DNA of 64,000 bases from Microbulbifer pacificus (GCF_002959965.1 NZ_PREV01000026.1:1464501-1528500), one strand, 5' to 3'. Counted from the first letter of the stretch, positions 31,671-41,375 are shown. The notes: generated from the letters alone by a model not told the origin. Program-made: numbers and translations.

Positions 31671-34394
31671 TCAGTTGACCGGTGCATCAAAGGGATTGTT
31701 GTAGTACTGCGCACCGATATCCAGCCATTCTGAAATCAAACGCAATTCCGCCGCGGACAGCTCGCCGGCGTGCACACCACCCGCGTCAAACACGCTGAAG
31801 AATCGGCTGGCGTTGGCACCGGCGGTATTCATGATCCGCTGGATGTCGATGGTAACCAAAACCGGGATGGGGTTGCCATCGGAATCGAGAACGGGATCAC
31901 CATTTTCATCCACTTCGAACAACGGGTTGCCGTTGTCGTCCGTGTCTTGTACCAGCACATTCTGTACCGCACCGTCGCGCAGCTCCTGCGTCGGATTGTC
32001 AAAAATCAGTTCGACATAGGAGGTGCTGAAGTTGGTGTTGACCCCGGACTGATCTGCCCGCAGGTCCAGCTGGCCCGGCGGCACCTGTGCCATACCGGCG
32101 GCGTCGCGGCTGCTGTGACAGCCACTACAGGTTTTGTCTTCCAGCACATTGTCGAACTCATCGGTGACCAGTCGCGGCAGATCCCAGATGGGCTGGATAT
32201 GGGTCGGGTAGTGGATGACTGTGCGGCAATCGGCGCTCCAGGCACTCTGGCAGGCGACGCTGGTGGGGGCCGGGGTTTGCAGCTCGCTCATCAACAGTTC
32301 GCTGCTCGGATCCTTGGGCCGCGCGGCGGAGTCGGTCCACTGATCAGAGAATTTCAGATCACCTTCGAGGGACGGATTGCCGGCGATACGCGCCAGCAGT
32401 TGTGCCATGGTCTCGCCCATGTTGGCACTGAGCGCGGGTTCGGTGTTGGCGAACGGTGCCCCGCTGGTGGGGGCGCCCGCCCAGGCGGATGCCGGCTCCT
32501 TGTCGGTGCGACCGTGGGGAATCTCGCTGTCACGGCTGTGACAGCCCTGACACTTGCGGATTTCACCGGCGCGGAACTGCAGCCAGTTGTTGTGGCGTCC
32601 GACGATGCGGCGGCCATCGGCATCCACCATGGAAATGGCGAGCGGCATATCCGCCGGTACTTTCACCCGTACCGAGCCGTCTGGCTGAATCGGGGTATAG
32701 CCAATGATCTCTCGCATCAACTGCGCACGGCTGCGGCCGAAGGCGGCGCGATCAAAATCCAGGGTGTCGTCATCGGGAATACCCACCGCCTTCACCACCC
32801 GCAGGAAGCGCGCGGGGCGCTCGGCGGCAGTGGTTTGCAGCGGGTCCGCCAGCGCGGCGATATCCACAGCAGCGACACCGTCGAAGTCGTACACGCTGCG
32901 GATATCCAGGATAGCCATACCGGCGTCATACAGGTCGCGGTCAATGTCGATGCCGGGAATAGGCTCGGGAATAAACGCGGGCACGGGGCGTGTGTCGGCG
33001 GTAACTGCCTCGGAAATCATCTGCCCCTCAACGGGCTGGATGATGGGGCGCTGGGTGCCCTCGGCGTAGTCATAAATCCACAGACCATACAGCGGGTCCG
33101 CGGGTACGACGCCCTCCGTCGCCAGCCACTCATCGGTGCAGGGTTGCGGCAATTCGGTTTCCGGATCAATCACCCGGCACTCACTCCAGCTCACCAGTAA
33201 GCGGCTGGTGCCATCGTGAAAGGCCCAGGCATTGGCGAACAGCCCGTGGGGAGACAGGCCACCGTCGGTGATCACCTGTTTCACCGAGAGAGATTCCTGC
33301 CCCTGCAGCAGGCCCTGCTGTTCCGGCTCGCTGTAGGCTTCGGTAAAGTTCTCCGCGTCGATCACCACCATATCACCGCCGTAGGTGATGCCCTCCGGCG
33401 CACGCAGGGTGACGAGAATACGACCGTCCGGCATCTGCTGCGGTTTGCTGAAGGCCGCCGGCACCGGATCGCTCTGCGGATCCGCGCTCGTACCGGTGTG
33501 CTGGCTGTGATAACCGTAGTGGAACTGAAGGTCGGTGCCGTCCGGCTTGACGGTATACAGGCTGAGCCGGTCCACGCCCCCCATATTGTCCCAGCGGCTG
33601 AACAACACGCGGCCGCTGGCGAGCACCGTGGGCGAAAGATCGTGGCTCTGGTTGTAGGAAATCTGCCGGATATTGCTGCCATCCGACTCCATCACATGCA
33701 GCACGAAAGCGGGCTCGTCCAGGTTTTCGGCGAGGGCGGAAAACTGCGGTTTGTTGTCGTCCAGCAGCAGCGCGCGGGAGCGGCGCTGGCGGGTGGAGGT
33801 AAACACGATGCGACCATCCGGCAAAAACGCGGGGGCGATATCGTCACCCTCTTCGGCGATCAGGTCAGACTGTATCGCGCGCTTCAATTCCGCGGATTCG
33901 AAATCGTACAGCCAGATATTCCAGCTGGGTTGCTCGTCGTCATCCAGACCTTCGATATCCGGTGCGCGCATGGCGAAGGCGAGGGTTTTGCCATCGTGGG
34001 AGACGGCCAGATCCTTCACGTCGTAGCCGCCCTCAAACACGATACCGGCGTCGATATCGCTAACGAACAGATCCTCGGTGAGTACCCGTTCCGGCGCACT
34101 GGCGGTGGCGCGGTCGCGCAGCACCAGTTCCGCACCGGGGTTGAAGGTGGAGGGCGCGTAGATATCGCTGCCCATCAGCTCGCCCTCTTCATCGCGATTG
34201 AGAGAGCGGCGCACATAGACTACGGGGTAATCCACCACCACCGGATCTTCCGCCTGCTCGCCGCCGGGTCCCGAGCTTCCGCTGCCACCGGAACAGCCGG
34301 CAAGTATTGCCAATGCCAACGGCGCGAACGAAACGAACAGCGAACGCACAGGAACCCGCCCGGCGCGATCGAGAGACGAACGAAATTTGCTCAA
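31671..34394 (-). CDS. HzsA-related lipoprotein with two CxxCH haem sites
   Basis: A lipoprotein of about 907 residues. The signal peptide ends in L-A-I-L-A-G-C. The first half has WD40-like/PD40 repeats (D-L-A-V-S-H-D-G-K-T-L-A-F-A, P-A-F-L-P-D-G-R-I-V-F-T-S). The second half has C-Q-G-C-H (His619) and C-S-G-C-H (His760). This architecture is that of proteins related to the hydrazine synthase alpha subunit. The beta and gamma partners are absent, so hydrazine chemistry is not implied. The start is uncertain: a TTG at 34394 follows GAGGAAA; a longer reading starts at a TTG at 34484. It heads the leftward operon of the cluster. Likely a periplasmic or surface redox protein. Confidence 0.8.
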   Translation of the reverse strand: MSKFRSSLDRAGRVPVRSLFVSFAPLALAILAGCSGGSGSSGPGGEQAEDPVVVDYPVVYVRRSLNRDEEGELMGSDIYAPSTFNPGAELVLRDRATASAPERVLTEDLFVSDIDAGIVFEGGYDVKDLAVSHDGKTLAFAMRAPDIEGLDDDEQPSWNIWLYDFESAELKRAIQSDLIAEEGDDIAPAFLPDGRIVFTSTRQRRSRALLLDDNKPQFSALAENLDEPAFVLHVMESDGSNIRQISYNQSHDLSPTVLASGRVLFSRWDNMGGVDRLSLYTVKPDGTDLQFHYGYHSQHTGTSADPQSDPVPAAFSKPQQMPDGRILVTLRAPEGITYGGDMVVIDAENFTEAYSEPEQQGLLQGQESLSVKQVITDGGLSPHGLFANAWAFHDGTSRLLVSWSECRVIDPETELPQPCTDEWLATEGVVPADPLYGLWIYDYAEGTQRPIIQPVEGQMISEAVTADTRPVPAFIPEPIPGIDIDRDLYDAGMAILDIRSVYDFDGVAAVDIAALADPLQTTAAERPARFLRVVKAVGIPDDDTLDFDRAAFGRSRAQLMREIIGYTPIQPDGSVRVKVPADMPLAISMVDADGRRIVGRHNNWLQFRAGEIRKCQGCHSRDSEIPHGRTDKEPASAWAGAPTSGAPFANTEPALSANMGETMAQLLARIAGNPSLEGDLKFSDQWTDSAARPKDPSSELLMSELQTPAPTSVACQSAWSADCRTVIHYPTHIQPIWDLPRLVTDEFDNVLEDKTCSGCHSSRDAAGMAQVPPGQLDLRADQSGVNTNFSTSYVELIFDNPTQELRDGAVQNVLVQDTDDNGNPLFEVDENGDPVLDSDGNPIPVLVTIDIQRIMNTAGANASRFFSVFDAGGVHAGELSAAELRLISEWLDIGAQYYNNPFDAPVN

Positions 34395-34676
34395 GGGAGT
34401 TTCCTCTTTCCCACCGGCTTCGCAGTGCTCACTTACCGTGTCTGCAGCGGGATAACTGGACCTTTGTCTGGCGATATTCGCCAACGTTATTGCCCTGAAT
34501 TCTCGCGACTGACGGCGCCTGCCTCAAGTCGCGCACACGGTTTTTGCCAACCAGAACACGCTTTAAATTTTTGCCGCTGGCGAAACATTCCGCATTCTTT
34601 ACTATCGGTAGCCGGTGACACGACACACAAACCGCGCGCCCAGAATCCGCGGCGAGAACCTACACGAATAAACCAC
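34395..34676. promoter_or_regulatory. shared divergent control region of the redox/envelope cluster
   Basis: A 280-base gap between the leftward HzsA-related gene and the rightward CxxCH gene. Both arms of the cluster must be controlled from here, so it is the natural place for sites of the two PAS-LuxR regulators encoded at 51480 and 52389. The region is locally AT-rich around 34555-34610. I could not identify a sure -35/-10 pair or a palindromic operator. Confidence 0.45.
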
Positions 34677-35897
34677 ATGAAAAGAACATCGCCCGCCGCG
34701 CGCCTGCTGCTCGCGGCGACCGCCTGTGCCGGTGCCGCACTTTCTTTTCCCGCCCTGGCGGGCCCGGAAGAGCAGGCAGCCCAGCTACACAGCCGCATTA
34801 CCGGAGTAAAACCCGACGTTGCGACACTGACGCAGATGGCCGAGCTGATCGCTGGCAACCAGGCCCGGGATGCCGCCTACCTGGCGATGCAGAACGACGC
34901 ATTCTATAACGTCACGCTGAAAAATCTGGTCACCCCCTGGACCAGCCGCGATGGTGACAACTTCGCCCCACTGAACGATTACACCGCAACCGTGATCGGT
35001 ATTGTGCGCGACGATGTCGACTTCCGTGAGATCCTCTCTGGCGACATCCTCTACACCGGCGCATCCGGCCTGGGGCTACCCGCCTACAGCAACAGCAACA
35101 ACAACCACTATATCGAGCTGGAAAACAGCGGCTACCCGCTGCAGACAACTCTGGAGCGCAAAACCCAGTCCGCCGTTACCGGGCTGCCCAGCGATGCCAC
35201 CGCCGGTGTCATTACCACCCGCGGCGGCGCCAAGGCATTTTTCTACGCCGGCACCAATCGCGCCATGTTCCGCTTTACGCTGATGAATCATCTGTGCCGC
35301 GACCTCGAGCAGGTGCACGACACATCAAGACCGCCGGATCGCATCCGCCAGGATGTGAGCCGCAGCCCCGGTGGCGACAGCCGCGTTTTCCAGAACAGCT
35401 GCATCGGCTGTCACAGTGGCATGGACCCCATGGCCCAGGCATTCGCCTATTACGATTATGTCTACGATGTGGACAACGACCCCACGGGTGAAAACGGACA
35501 GCTCGATTACAACAACACCGGCGAAACCGATCCCGTCACCGGCACCCGGGTCAAAGCCAAAAACCATATCAACAGCGCAACCTTCCCCTACGGTTTTGTG
35601 ATCCCCGATGACAAGTGGGACAACTACTGGCGCGAAGGGCCGAACATGTACCTGGGCTGGAGCAGCGAACTGCCCGGCTCTGGCAACGGGGCGAAATCCA
35701 TGGGCCGCGAACTCGCCAACAGCGAAGCCTTCGCCCAGTGTCAGGTGACCAAGGTGTTTGAACAGGTGTGCCTGCGAGCCCCGGAAGACCAGCAAGATCG
35801 CGACCGGATCGAAAGTATCACAGCGAGTTTCACCGGCAATGGCTACAAGCTGAAACAGGTGTATGCAGATGCGGCTGTCTACTGTGCGGGAGAATAA
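34677..35897 (+). CDS. exported monohaem protein, planctomycete-cytochrome-like
   Basis: A 406-residue protein with a signal peptide (cleavage near P-A-L-A-G-P). One haem site C-I-G-C-H is at 242-246, followed by S-G-M-D-P-M-A-Q-A-F-A-Y-Y-D-Y. That C-x-x-C-H...D-P...Y-D pattern resembles the DUF1588-type segment of the large planctomycete cytochrome proteins, here in a short stand-alone form; the match is moderate. The same frame stays open 1.4 kb upstream because it runs antisense to the HzsA-related gene, but the ATG at 34677 begins a proper signal peptide. The next gene follows after four bases. Confidence 0.75.
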   Translation: MKRTSPAARLLLAATACAGAALSFPALAGPEEQAAQLHSRITGVKPDVATLTQMAELIAGNQARDAAYLAMQNDAFYNVTLKNLVTPWTSRDGDNFAPLNDYTATVIGIVRDDVDFREILSGDILYTGASGLGLPAYSNSNNNHYIELENSGYPLQTTLERKTQSAVTGLPSDATAGVITTRGGAKAFFYAGTNRAMFRFTLMNHLCRDLEQVHDTSRPPDRIRQDVSRSPGGDSRVFQNSCIGCHSGMDPMAQAFAYYDYVYDVDNDPTGENGQLDYNNTGETDPVTGTRVKAKNHINSATFPYGFVIPDDKWDNYWREGPNMYLGWSSELPGSGNGAKSMGRELANSEAFAQCQVTKVFEQVCLRAPEDQQDRDRIESITASFTGNGYKLKQVYADAAVYCAGE

Positions 35898-35901
35898 AAA
35901 G

Positions 35902-38454
35902 ATGAAAGCCAAACCCGCGCAAGTTCAATTGCACCTGGGCACACTGTTTGTGCGCCCCTATCTACGCAGAGCGACACTGTTGTCAGGGGTTTTTGCCTCG
36001 GCGCTACTGGTTGCCTGCTCTGGCGGCAGCGGCCAGTCCACGGAAGATTTGCCAAACACCAATCCGGATACCGGTGATACCAGTTATTCCGGGCCGGCAC
36101 CGGAAAGCGAAGACGTCCAGAACTACAAACGCTACATCTGGGACAACCTCGCCGCGGAGAACCGCTGTGGCAGCTGCCATATTCAAGGCAACCAGAGCCC
36201 GCGCTTCGTACGCAGTGACGACATCAACCTCGCCCACGGCGAGGGCCGCGATCTGGTCAACCTCGGCAGCCCCGCGGATTCCCGTTTCGTCACCAAAGTG
36301 GCGAGCGGTCACAACTGCTGGCTCGCCAGCCCCGACGCCTGTGCGGAAATCATCACCAACTACATCGAAGAGTGGGCCGCAGCCGCAGGTTCCGTGGTCA
36401 GCACCATTACGCTGACACCACCCCCTGAGCGCGACGTGGGCGCAAGCAAAAGCTTCCCCGCCAGCAGTGGCAATTTCGCCACCACGGTCTATCCACTGCT
36501 CGAGGAATACTGCTCTGCCTGTCACAGCGAGGACGCGCCCACCGCGCAGCAGCCTTACTTCGCCAGCAGCGATGTAGACCAGGCCTACGAAGCATCCAAG
36601 GCACGGATGGATCTGGACAACCCGGAACAATCCCGTTTCGTCGTGCGTCTCGGCAGTGACTTCCACAATTGCTGGAGCAACTGCAGCGAAAATGCCGACA
36701 CCATGACCGCAGCCATACGCAGTTTCGTCGATGGCATTGCAGTCACCGAAGTGGACCCCGAGTGGGTAACCAGCAAGGCACTGTTCCTCACCGATGGCAT
36801 CGTCGCCAGTGGCGGCGGGCGTATCGAGAACAACGCCATCGCCCTGTACGAATTCAAGACCGGCAGCGGCACCACCGCCTACGACACCTCGGGCATCAAC
36901 CCGGCCATCGACCTCAATCTCTCCGGTGACGTGGAGTGGCTCGGCTCCTGGGGTATTCAGCTGAATGGCGGCAAGGCCCAGGCGGCCACCGCCACCAGCA
37001 AGCGCCTGTTCGACACATTGAGCGGCACCGGTGAATTCACCATCGAGGCCTGGGTCGCTCCCGCCAACGTGGTGCAGGAAGGCCCGGCGCGGATCGTCAG
37101 CTACTCCGGTGGCAATAACATCCGCAACTTCACCCTTGGTCATGCGATGTACAACTACACCTTCCAGAACCGCAACGACGCCAGCACCAATGCCGACGGC
37201 ATGCCCGCGCTGATTACCGACGATATGGCGGAACGCGCGCAGGCGACCCTGCAGCACGTAGTAGCCACCTTCGACCCGATCAACGGCCGCCGGCTGTATG
37301 TAAACGGAGAGTTCACCGGCGACGCGGACCCGGTGGCACCGGGGCTGCTGTCCACCTGGGACGACACCTTTGCACTGGTACTCGGCAGCGAGGCCTCGAA
37401 TGAATTTGCCTGGGCCGGCTCCATCCGCCTGCTGGCAATTCATTCCCGCGCCCTGACCCAGGATGACATCCTCACCAACTATGAAGCCGGCGTAGGTGAA
37501 AAATACCTGCTGCTGTTCAAAGTGGAAGAACAGACCGACGTGCCCCAGGGCTACGTCATGTTCGAAGTGCAGCAGTACGACAACCACGGTTACCTGTTCA
37601 GTGCGCCGAAGTTCATCACCCTGGAAGACGGCGTGACGCCGGACGGTGTGGTAATTCAGGGCATGCGCATCGGCATCAACGGTCGCGAGGCCGTCGTCGG
37701 CCAGGCCTGGGCCAACCTCGACACCACTGTTACCGCCAACTTGTACGATCCTGCGAGCGGACAGAAACTCTCTCCTCTCGGCACCATCATCACCCTGGAA
37801 AAAGGTCCGACCGCGGATGAATTTTTCCTGACCTTCGAGCGACTCGGCAGTGAGGAATTCGTACGCGTGGAAGCCACTCCGGCACTCCCCGCCGCGCCCG
37901 CGGACCTCACCCCGCAACCGCGCATCGGCATCCGCCGTTTCGAGCAGATCCATGCGGCACTCTCCGCGGCCACCGGAATTTCGAGTGCGCACCCGGCGGT
38001 GGTGGACACCTGGGAGAAAGTGAAGCAGCAACTCCCGGTGGAAGCGGACATACGCGGATTCCTCGCCGCCCAGCAGATGGGCATCACCCAGCTCGCGGTG
38101 AAATACTGCAGCACGCTCGTAGACGATACCTCCAAGCGGGCGGCCTATTTCCCCGGCTTCAATTTCTCCGCCGGTGCCGCCTCGGCATTCGATAGCAGTG
38201 CCAAGCGCGCACAGATCATCGACCCACTGCTGGAGAACCTGCTCGGCCGACCAATCACCTGGCCCGCGGCCATGGGCGGACATACCGCGCAACTTGCCAC
38301 CGCGCCGGATGAGAGCGCGGTACGCACCGAACTGAATGAACTGATCGACACGATGACCGCGTGCGGTGGAAGCTGCAGCGCAGATCGCACTACCACGACC
38401 GTGAAAGCCACCTGTGCCGCAGCCATGGGCAGTGCGATGATTTTGATTCACTGA
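35902..38454 (+). CDS. LamG-domain lipoprotein with two CxxCH haem sites
   Basis: An 850-residue lipoprotein (lipobox L-L-V-A-C, Cys39). Two cytochrome-like segments come first, C-G-S-C-H near 89-93 and C-S-A-C-H near 204-208, each with downstream N-C-W motifs. A LamG/concanavalin-like domain (about 290-480) contains F-T-I-E-A-W-V-A-P and ends with W-A-G-S-I-R-L-L-A-I-H-S-R-A-L. The remainder (about 490-850) is of unknown fold, with a Cys-rich end (C-G-G-S-C). LamG domains bind glycans or proteins, so this may hold a redox protein at the cell surface. The ATG at 35902 follows GGGAG; the gene begins four bases after the previous stop, clearly one operon. Confidence 0.75.
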   Translation: MKAKPAQVQLHLGTLFVRPYLRRATLLSGVFASALLVACSGGSGQSTEDLPNTNPDTGDTSYSGPAPESEDVQNYKRYIWDNLAAENRCGSCHIQGNQSPRFVRSDDINLAHGEGRDLVNLGSPADSRFVTKVASGHNCWLASPDACAEIITNYIEEWAAAAGSVVSTITLTPPPERDVGASKSFPASSGNFATTVYPLLEEYCSACHSEDAPTAQQPYFASSDVDQAYEASKARMDLDNPEQSRFVVRLGSDFHNCWSNCSENADTMTAAIRSFVDGIAVTEVDPEWVTSKALFLTDGIVASGGGRIENNAIALYEFKTGSGTTAYDTSGINPAIDLNLSGDVEWLGSWGIQLNGGKAQAATATSKRLFDTLSGTGEFTIEAWVAPANVVQEGPARIVSYSGGNNIRNFTLGHAMYNYTFQNRNDASTNADGMPALITDDMAERAQATLQHVVATFDPINGRRLYVNGEFTGDADPVAPGLLSTWDDTFALVLGSEASNEFAWAGSIRLLAIHSRALTQDDILTNYEAGVGEKYLLLFKVEEQTDVPQGYVMFEVQQYDNHGYLFSAPKFITLEDGVTPDGVVIQGMRIGINGREAVVGQAWANLDTTVTANLYDPASGQKLSPLGTIITLEKGPTADEFFLTFERLGSEEFVRVEATPALPAAPADLTPQPRIGIRRFEQIHAALSAATGISSAHPAVVDTWEKVKQQLPVEADIRGFLAAQQMGITQLAVKYCSTLVDDTSKRAAYFPGFNFSAGAASAFDSSAKRAQIIDPLLENLLGRPITWPAAMGGHTAQLATAPDESAVRTELNELIDTMTACGGSCSADRTTTTVKATCAAAMGSAMILIH

Positions 38455-38502
38455 TTTATTTGCGTTTTGTACTTCGTAGCTTGGGAGCTTCGTAAGCGGG
38501 AC

Positions 38503-38571
38503 GGGGCCAGCGGTAAGACCCCGGCAAACAACCTGTCGGCAATCGTTTGCCGGAATCTTCCCGCTGACCCC
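38503..38571. repeat. nested palindrome inside the cluster
   Basis: Outer arms 38503-38518 and 38556-38571 match with two mismatches (GGGGCCAGCGGTAAGA and its inverse). An inner perfect hairpin, CCGGCAAAC (38521-38529) with GTTTGCCGG (38545-38553), sits inside. It fills much of the 250-base gap between the LamG and DUF1501-like genes. The plan resembles the family A repeats but the core sequence differs. Confidence 0.65.
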
Positions 38572-38704
38572 TTGCGAGAAGGCGGCGAAGCATAAAACTT
38601 TTAACGAAGTAGAAGTATTCGATGTGAAGGGGCTGCTGTCGGTGGCGCCGCCACAGAATCAAATAAAGCGGAAATCCCAAAGCTGCGGGAACCCGGAAAG
38701 AGCC

Positions 38705-40276
38705 ATGAGCAAGAAAAAACATTTCGAATTGGACCAGCCTCTGCGTCACCCGGACCATCACCGTCCGGTGAGCCGGCGGGATTTTCTCGGGCAGGGCTTT
38801 CGCGCCGGCATGGCCACGGTACTGGGCGGTTCGGTTTTCAGCCTGTTCGCCAACCCGCGCATGGCCCAGGCCGCGCTATCTCCCGACCTCGAAGCCATGC
38901 GCGCAACTTGCGGCGTCAGCGCCAACGGCGCCGGCAAAATCCCGTTTATCTGCTTCGACCTCGCCGGCGGCGCCAACATAGCGGGCTCCAACGTATTGGT
39001 CGGCAAGCAGGGCGGTCAGCTCGACTTTCTCAGCACCGCCGGTTACAGCAAACAGGGCCTGCCCGGCGACATGGCGCCCTCCGTCACCGACGCCGCCGGC
39101 AACTCCTTCATTAATACCGACCTCGGCCTCGCCTTTCACAGCGACAGCCAGATGCTGCGCGGTATCCTGGAAAGAATTGCCCCCGGCACCGCCGGCGCCA
39201 TCAACGGTGCGGTAATCCCCGCGCGCTCGGAAAACGACACCGGCAATAACCCCCACAACCCCATGTACGGTATCAACCGCGCCGGCGCCAATGGCTCATT
39301 ACTTGCATTGATTGGTTCGCAGACCAGCGAATCCGGCGGCAACTCCATGGCGCCCATGGACCTGATCAATCCCGAAGTGCGCCCCACCAAAATTGACCGC
39401 CCGTCAGATGTGACCGGCCTCGTAGACGTGGGCGATCTGGTGGGCCTGCTAAGTCAGGAAGATACCGTGGCGGTGATGGAGTCCATGTACCGTATTTCCA
39501 ACGCCAAGCTCGGCAGGGTCAACACCCGGGTCAGTAACGACGCGGTGATCAAAGACCTGGTCAAGTGCGGCTACATGAAGAGCGCCGATCTCGCCGACCG
39601 CTTCGGCAATCCCAGCGCACTGGACCCTGCACTCGACCCGGACATTGTCGGCCCCGCCGGCATTTTTTCTTCCGATGAGTTTTTTAACGATCGCGAATTC
39701 CAGAAGACCGCCTCCACCATGAAACTGGTGGTTAACGGTTACGCCGGCGCCGGCACCATCACCATGGGCGGCTACGACTACCACACCGGCGACCGGGCCA
39801 CTGGCGAGATGCGCGATCTGCGCGCAGGTCGTTGCATCGGTGCCTGCCTGGAATACGCCGCGCGCGTCGGCCAGCCGCTGATGATCTACGTCTTCAGCGA
39901 CGGCTCTGTATTCAGTAACGGCATGGTGGACGATTCGCCACAGGGCCGTGGCAAAGGTGTGTGGACCGGAGACAACCAGCAGACAGCAGCCTCCTATTTT
40001 CTCGTTTACAATCCCGCCGGTCGCCCGCAGCTGCTCGGCGGCACGGCGGATGAACAGGCACGTCACCAGCAGATCGGCTACATGCGCCCATCCGGCGATG
40101 TGGAGACCGCGGGCAGCCCGGCCGCCAACAACGTCAACCAACTGGTGCAGACGGTAGTGCTCAACTATATGGCACTGCACGGCGAGCAAGGCAGTTTCGC
40201 CAGCCTGTTTCCCAACCACGGCCTCGGCAACGCCAGCCTGATGGACAGCCTGACTGCATTTGCACCAATCAGATAA
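38705..40276 (+). CDS. Tat-exported DUF1501-like protein
   Basis: A 523-residue protein with a twin-arginine signal (S-R-R-D-F-L-G-Q-G-F at about 23-32, then a hydrophobic stretch ending A-Q-A-A). The Tat route means it is exported folded, often with a cofactor. The early F-D-L-A-G-G-A-N-I-A-G-S and later Y-D-Y-H-T-G segments fit the DUF1501 family, distantly related to alkaline phosphatase/sulfatase folds. I see no haem site. Function unknown; in planctomycetes such proteins are paired with CxxCH proteins, as here. The ATG at 38705 is chosen from the Tat signal position. Confidence 0.7.
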   Translation: MSKKKHFELDQPLRHPDHHRPVSRRDFLGQGFRAGMATVLGGSVFSLFANPRMAQAALSPDLEAMRATCGVSANGAGKIPFICFDLAGGANIAGSNVLVGKQGGQLDFLSTAGYSKQGLPGDMAPSVTDAAGNSFINTDLGLAFHSDSQMLRGILERIAPGTAGAINGAVIPARSENDTGNNPHNPMYGINRAGANGSLLALIGSQTSESGGNSMAPMDLINPEVRPTKIDRPSDVTGLVDVGDLVGLLSQEDTVAVMESMYRISNAKLGRVNTRVSNDAVIKDLVKCGYMKSADLADRFGNPSALDPALDPDIVGPAGIFSSDEFFNDREFQKTASTMKLVVNGYAGAGTITMGGYDYHTGDRATGEMRDLRAGRCIGACLEYAARVGQPLMIYVFSDGSVFSNGMVDDSPQGRGKGVWTGDNQQTAASYFLVYNPAGRPQLLGGTADEQARHQQIGYMRPSGDVETAGSPAANNVNQLVQTVVLNYMALHGEQGSFASLFPNHGLGNASLMDSLTAFAPIR

Positions 40277-40282
40277 CGAACA

Positions 40283-41296
40283 ATGATGTACCCGGTCCGC
40301 CCACTACTGTTTCTCATCGCGCTGCTTGCCTGTGGAGTCTGTAACGCCGACTGGCACTACGACAAACAAGCCATCATGGGCACCGAGGTGCACCTGCAGT
40401 TCTGGACCGATGACGACAGTAAGGCGGCGGAAATCAATCGCGCGGTGATGGACGAATTCCGCCGTATCGACGCCGCCCTGTCCCCGTACAAGGACAACAG
40501 CGAGCTGTCCCGGGTCAACCGCGAGGCCGGCAAGGGTGAGGTGAACATTTCTCCGGAACTGGCGACCATCATCGACAAGTCGCTGCACTACAGCGACAGG
40601 ACCGGCGGCGCCTTCGATATCACCTTCGCCACCCTCGGCAGTCTGTACGATTTCCGCGAGGGCCGGAAAGCGGACATGGAGACCACACAAGCGTTGTTGC
40701 CTGCCGTCAACTATCGGCATATCGCACTGGATCAACAGAAACACCGCCTGGCATTCAAAGATCCGCGTACAAAAATTGACCTTGGCGGCATTGCCAAGGG
40801 CTATTCCGTGGACCGCGCTGTCGCCATTCTGCAAAGTTTCGGCGTGCAGAATGCCAGTGTCAGCGCCGGCGGCGATGCGCGCCTGCTGGGCGACAAACGC
40901 GGCAAACCCTGGCTGATCGGTATCCGCCACCCGCGGGACAAAAGTAAAAATGCCGCGGTGATCCCGCTGGAAAATACCGCCATCTCCACCTCTGGCGACT
41001 ATGAGCGTTTTTTCATCGACGGCGACGACCACCGGGTGCACCATATTTTCAACCCGACCACGGGCCAGCCGACCGATACCGATGCCAATAGCGACGGCCA
41101 GAGTCCCGAGCAGGACAAGCTCATCAGCGTCAGCATCATTGGCCCCGAGGGCTTCGATACAGACCCCCTCTCAACCAGTGTGTTTGTACTGGGCAAGAAA
41201 AAAGGGCTGGCGTTGATCGAAGAACTGGACAATTTCGAGGCAATTGTGATCGACGCCGATCACCGGATGTTTTTCAGCAGCGGCCTGCAACAATAA
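40283..41296 (+). CDS. apbE: FAD:protein FMN transferase, ApbE family
   Basis: A 337-residue exported enzyme that attaches FMN to a Thr or Ser of target proteins using FAD and Mg. A signal peptide (1-22) is followed by I-M-G-T-E-V, A-L-S-P-Y-K-D-N-S-E-L-S-R-V-N, the F-D-I-T segment, I-D-L-G-G-I-A-K-G-Y-S-V-D, V-S-A-G-G-D and I-S-T-S-G-D-Y-E-R-F, all classic ApbE. The gene begins six bases after the DUF1501-like stop. No neighbour shows the usual D-x-x-S/T-G-A-T acceptor motif, so its target is unknown and may have a divergent site. Confidence 0.95.
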   Translation: MMYPVRPLLFLIALLACGVCNADWHYDKQAIMGTEVHLQFWTDDDSKAAEINRAVMDEFRRIDAALSPYKDNSELSRVNREAGKGEVNISPELATIIDKSLHYSDRTGGAFDITFATLGSLYDFREGRKADMETTQALLPAVNYRHIALDQQKHRLAFKDPRTKIDLGGIAKGYSVDRAVAILQSFGVQNASVSAGGDARLLGDKRGKPWLIGIRHPRDKSKNAAVIPLENTAISTSGDYERFFIDGDDHRVHHIFNPTTGQPTDTDANSDGQSPEQDKLISVSIIGPEGFDTDPLSTSVFVLGKKKGLALIEELDNFEAIVIDADHRMFFSSGLQQ

Positions 41297-41375
41297 ATGC
41301 CAACTGCGTCACACCCAAAATGAGGAACCCTGCCATAATCGCGGGGCTTAACGACAACGAATTTCAGGCTTCAAC

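Noticed and set aside
31671..34394. Interpretation as a hydrazine synthase (anammox)
   Set aside because: Only an alpha-like architecture is present. Beta and gamma subunits and the other anammox genes are missing, and the setting is a gammaproteobacterium.
31770..34676. Very long open frames on the plus strand antisense to the HzsA-related gene (for example 31770-33200 and 33216-34676)
   Set aside because: They are mirror frames of a GC-rich coding gene with clear family motifs on the minus strand. The upstream extension of the CxxCH gene to 33216 is also such a shadow; the signal peptide starts at 34677.
36004..38451. 815-codon minus-strand frame antisense to the LamG haem lipoprotein
   Set aside because: No signal, no motif and no ribosome site; the plus-strand frame has lipobox, CxxCH and LamG motifs.
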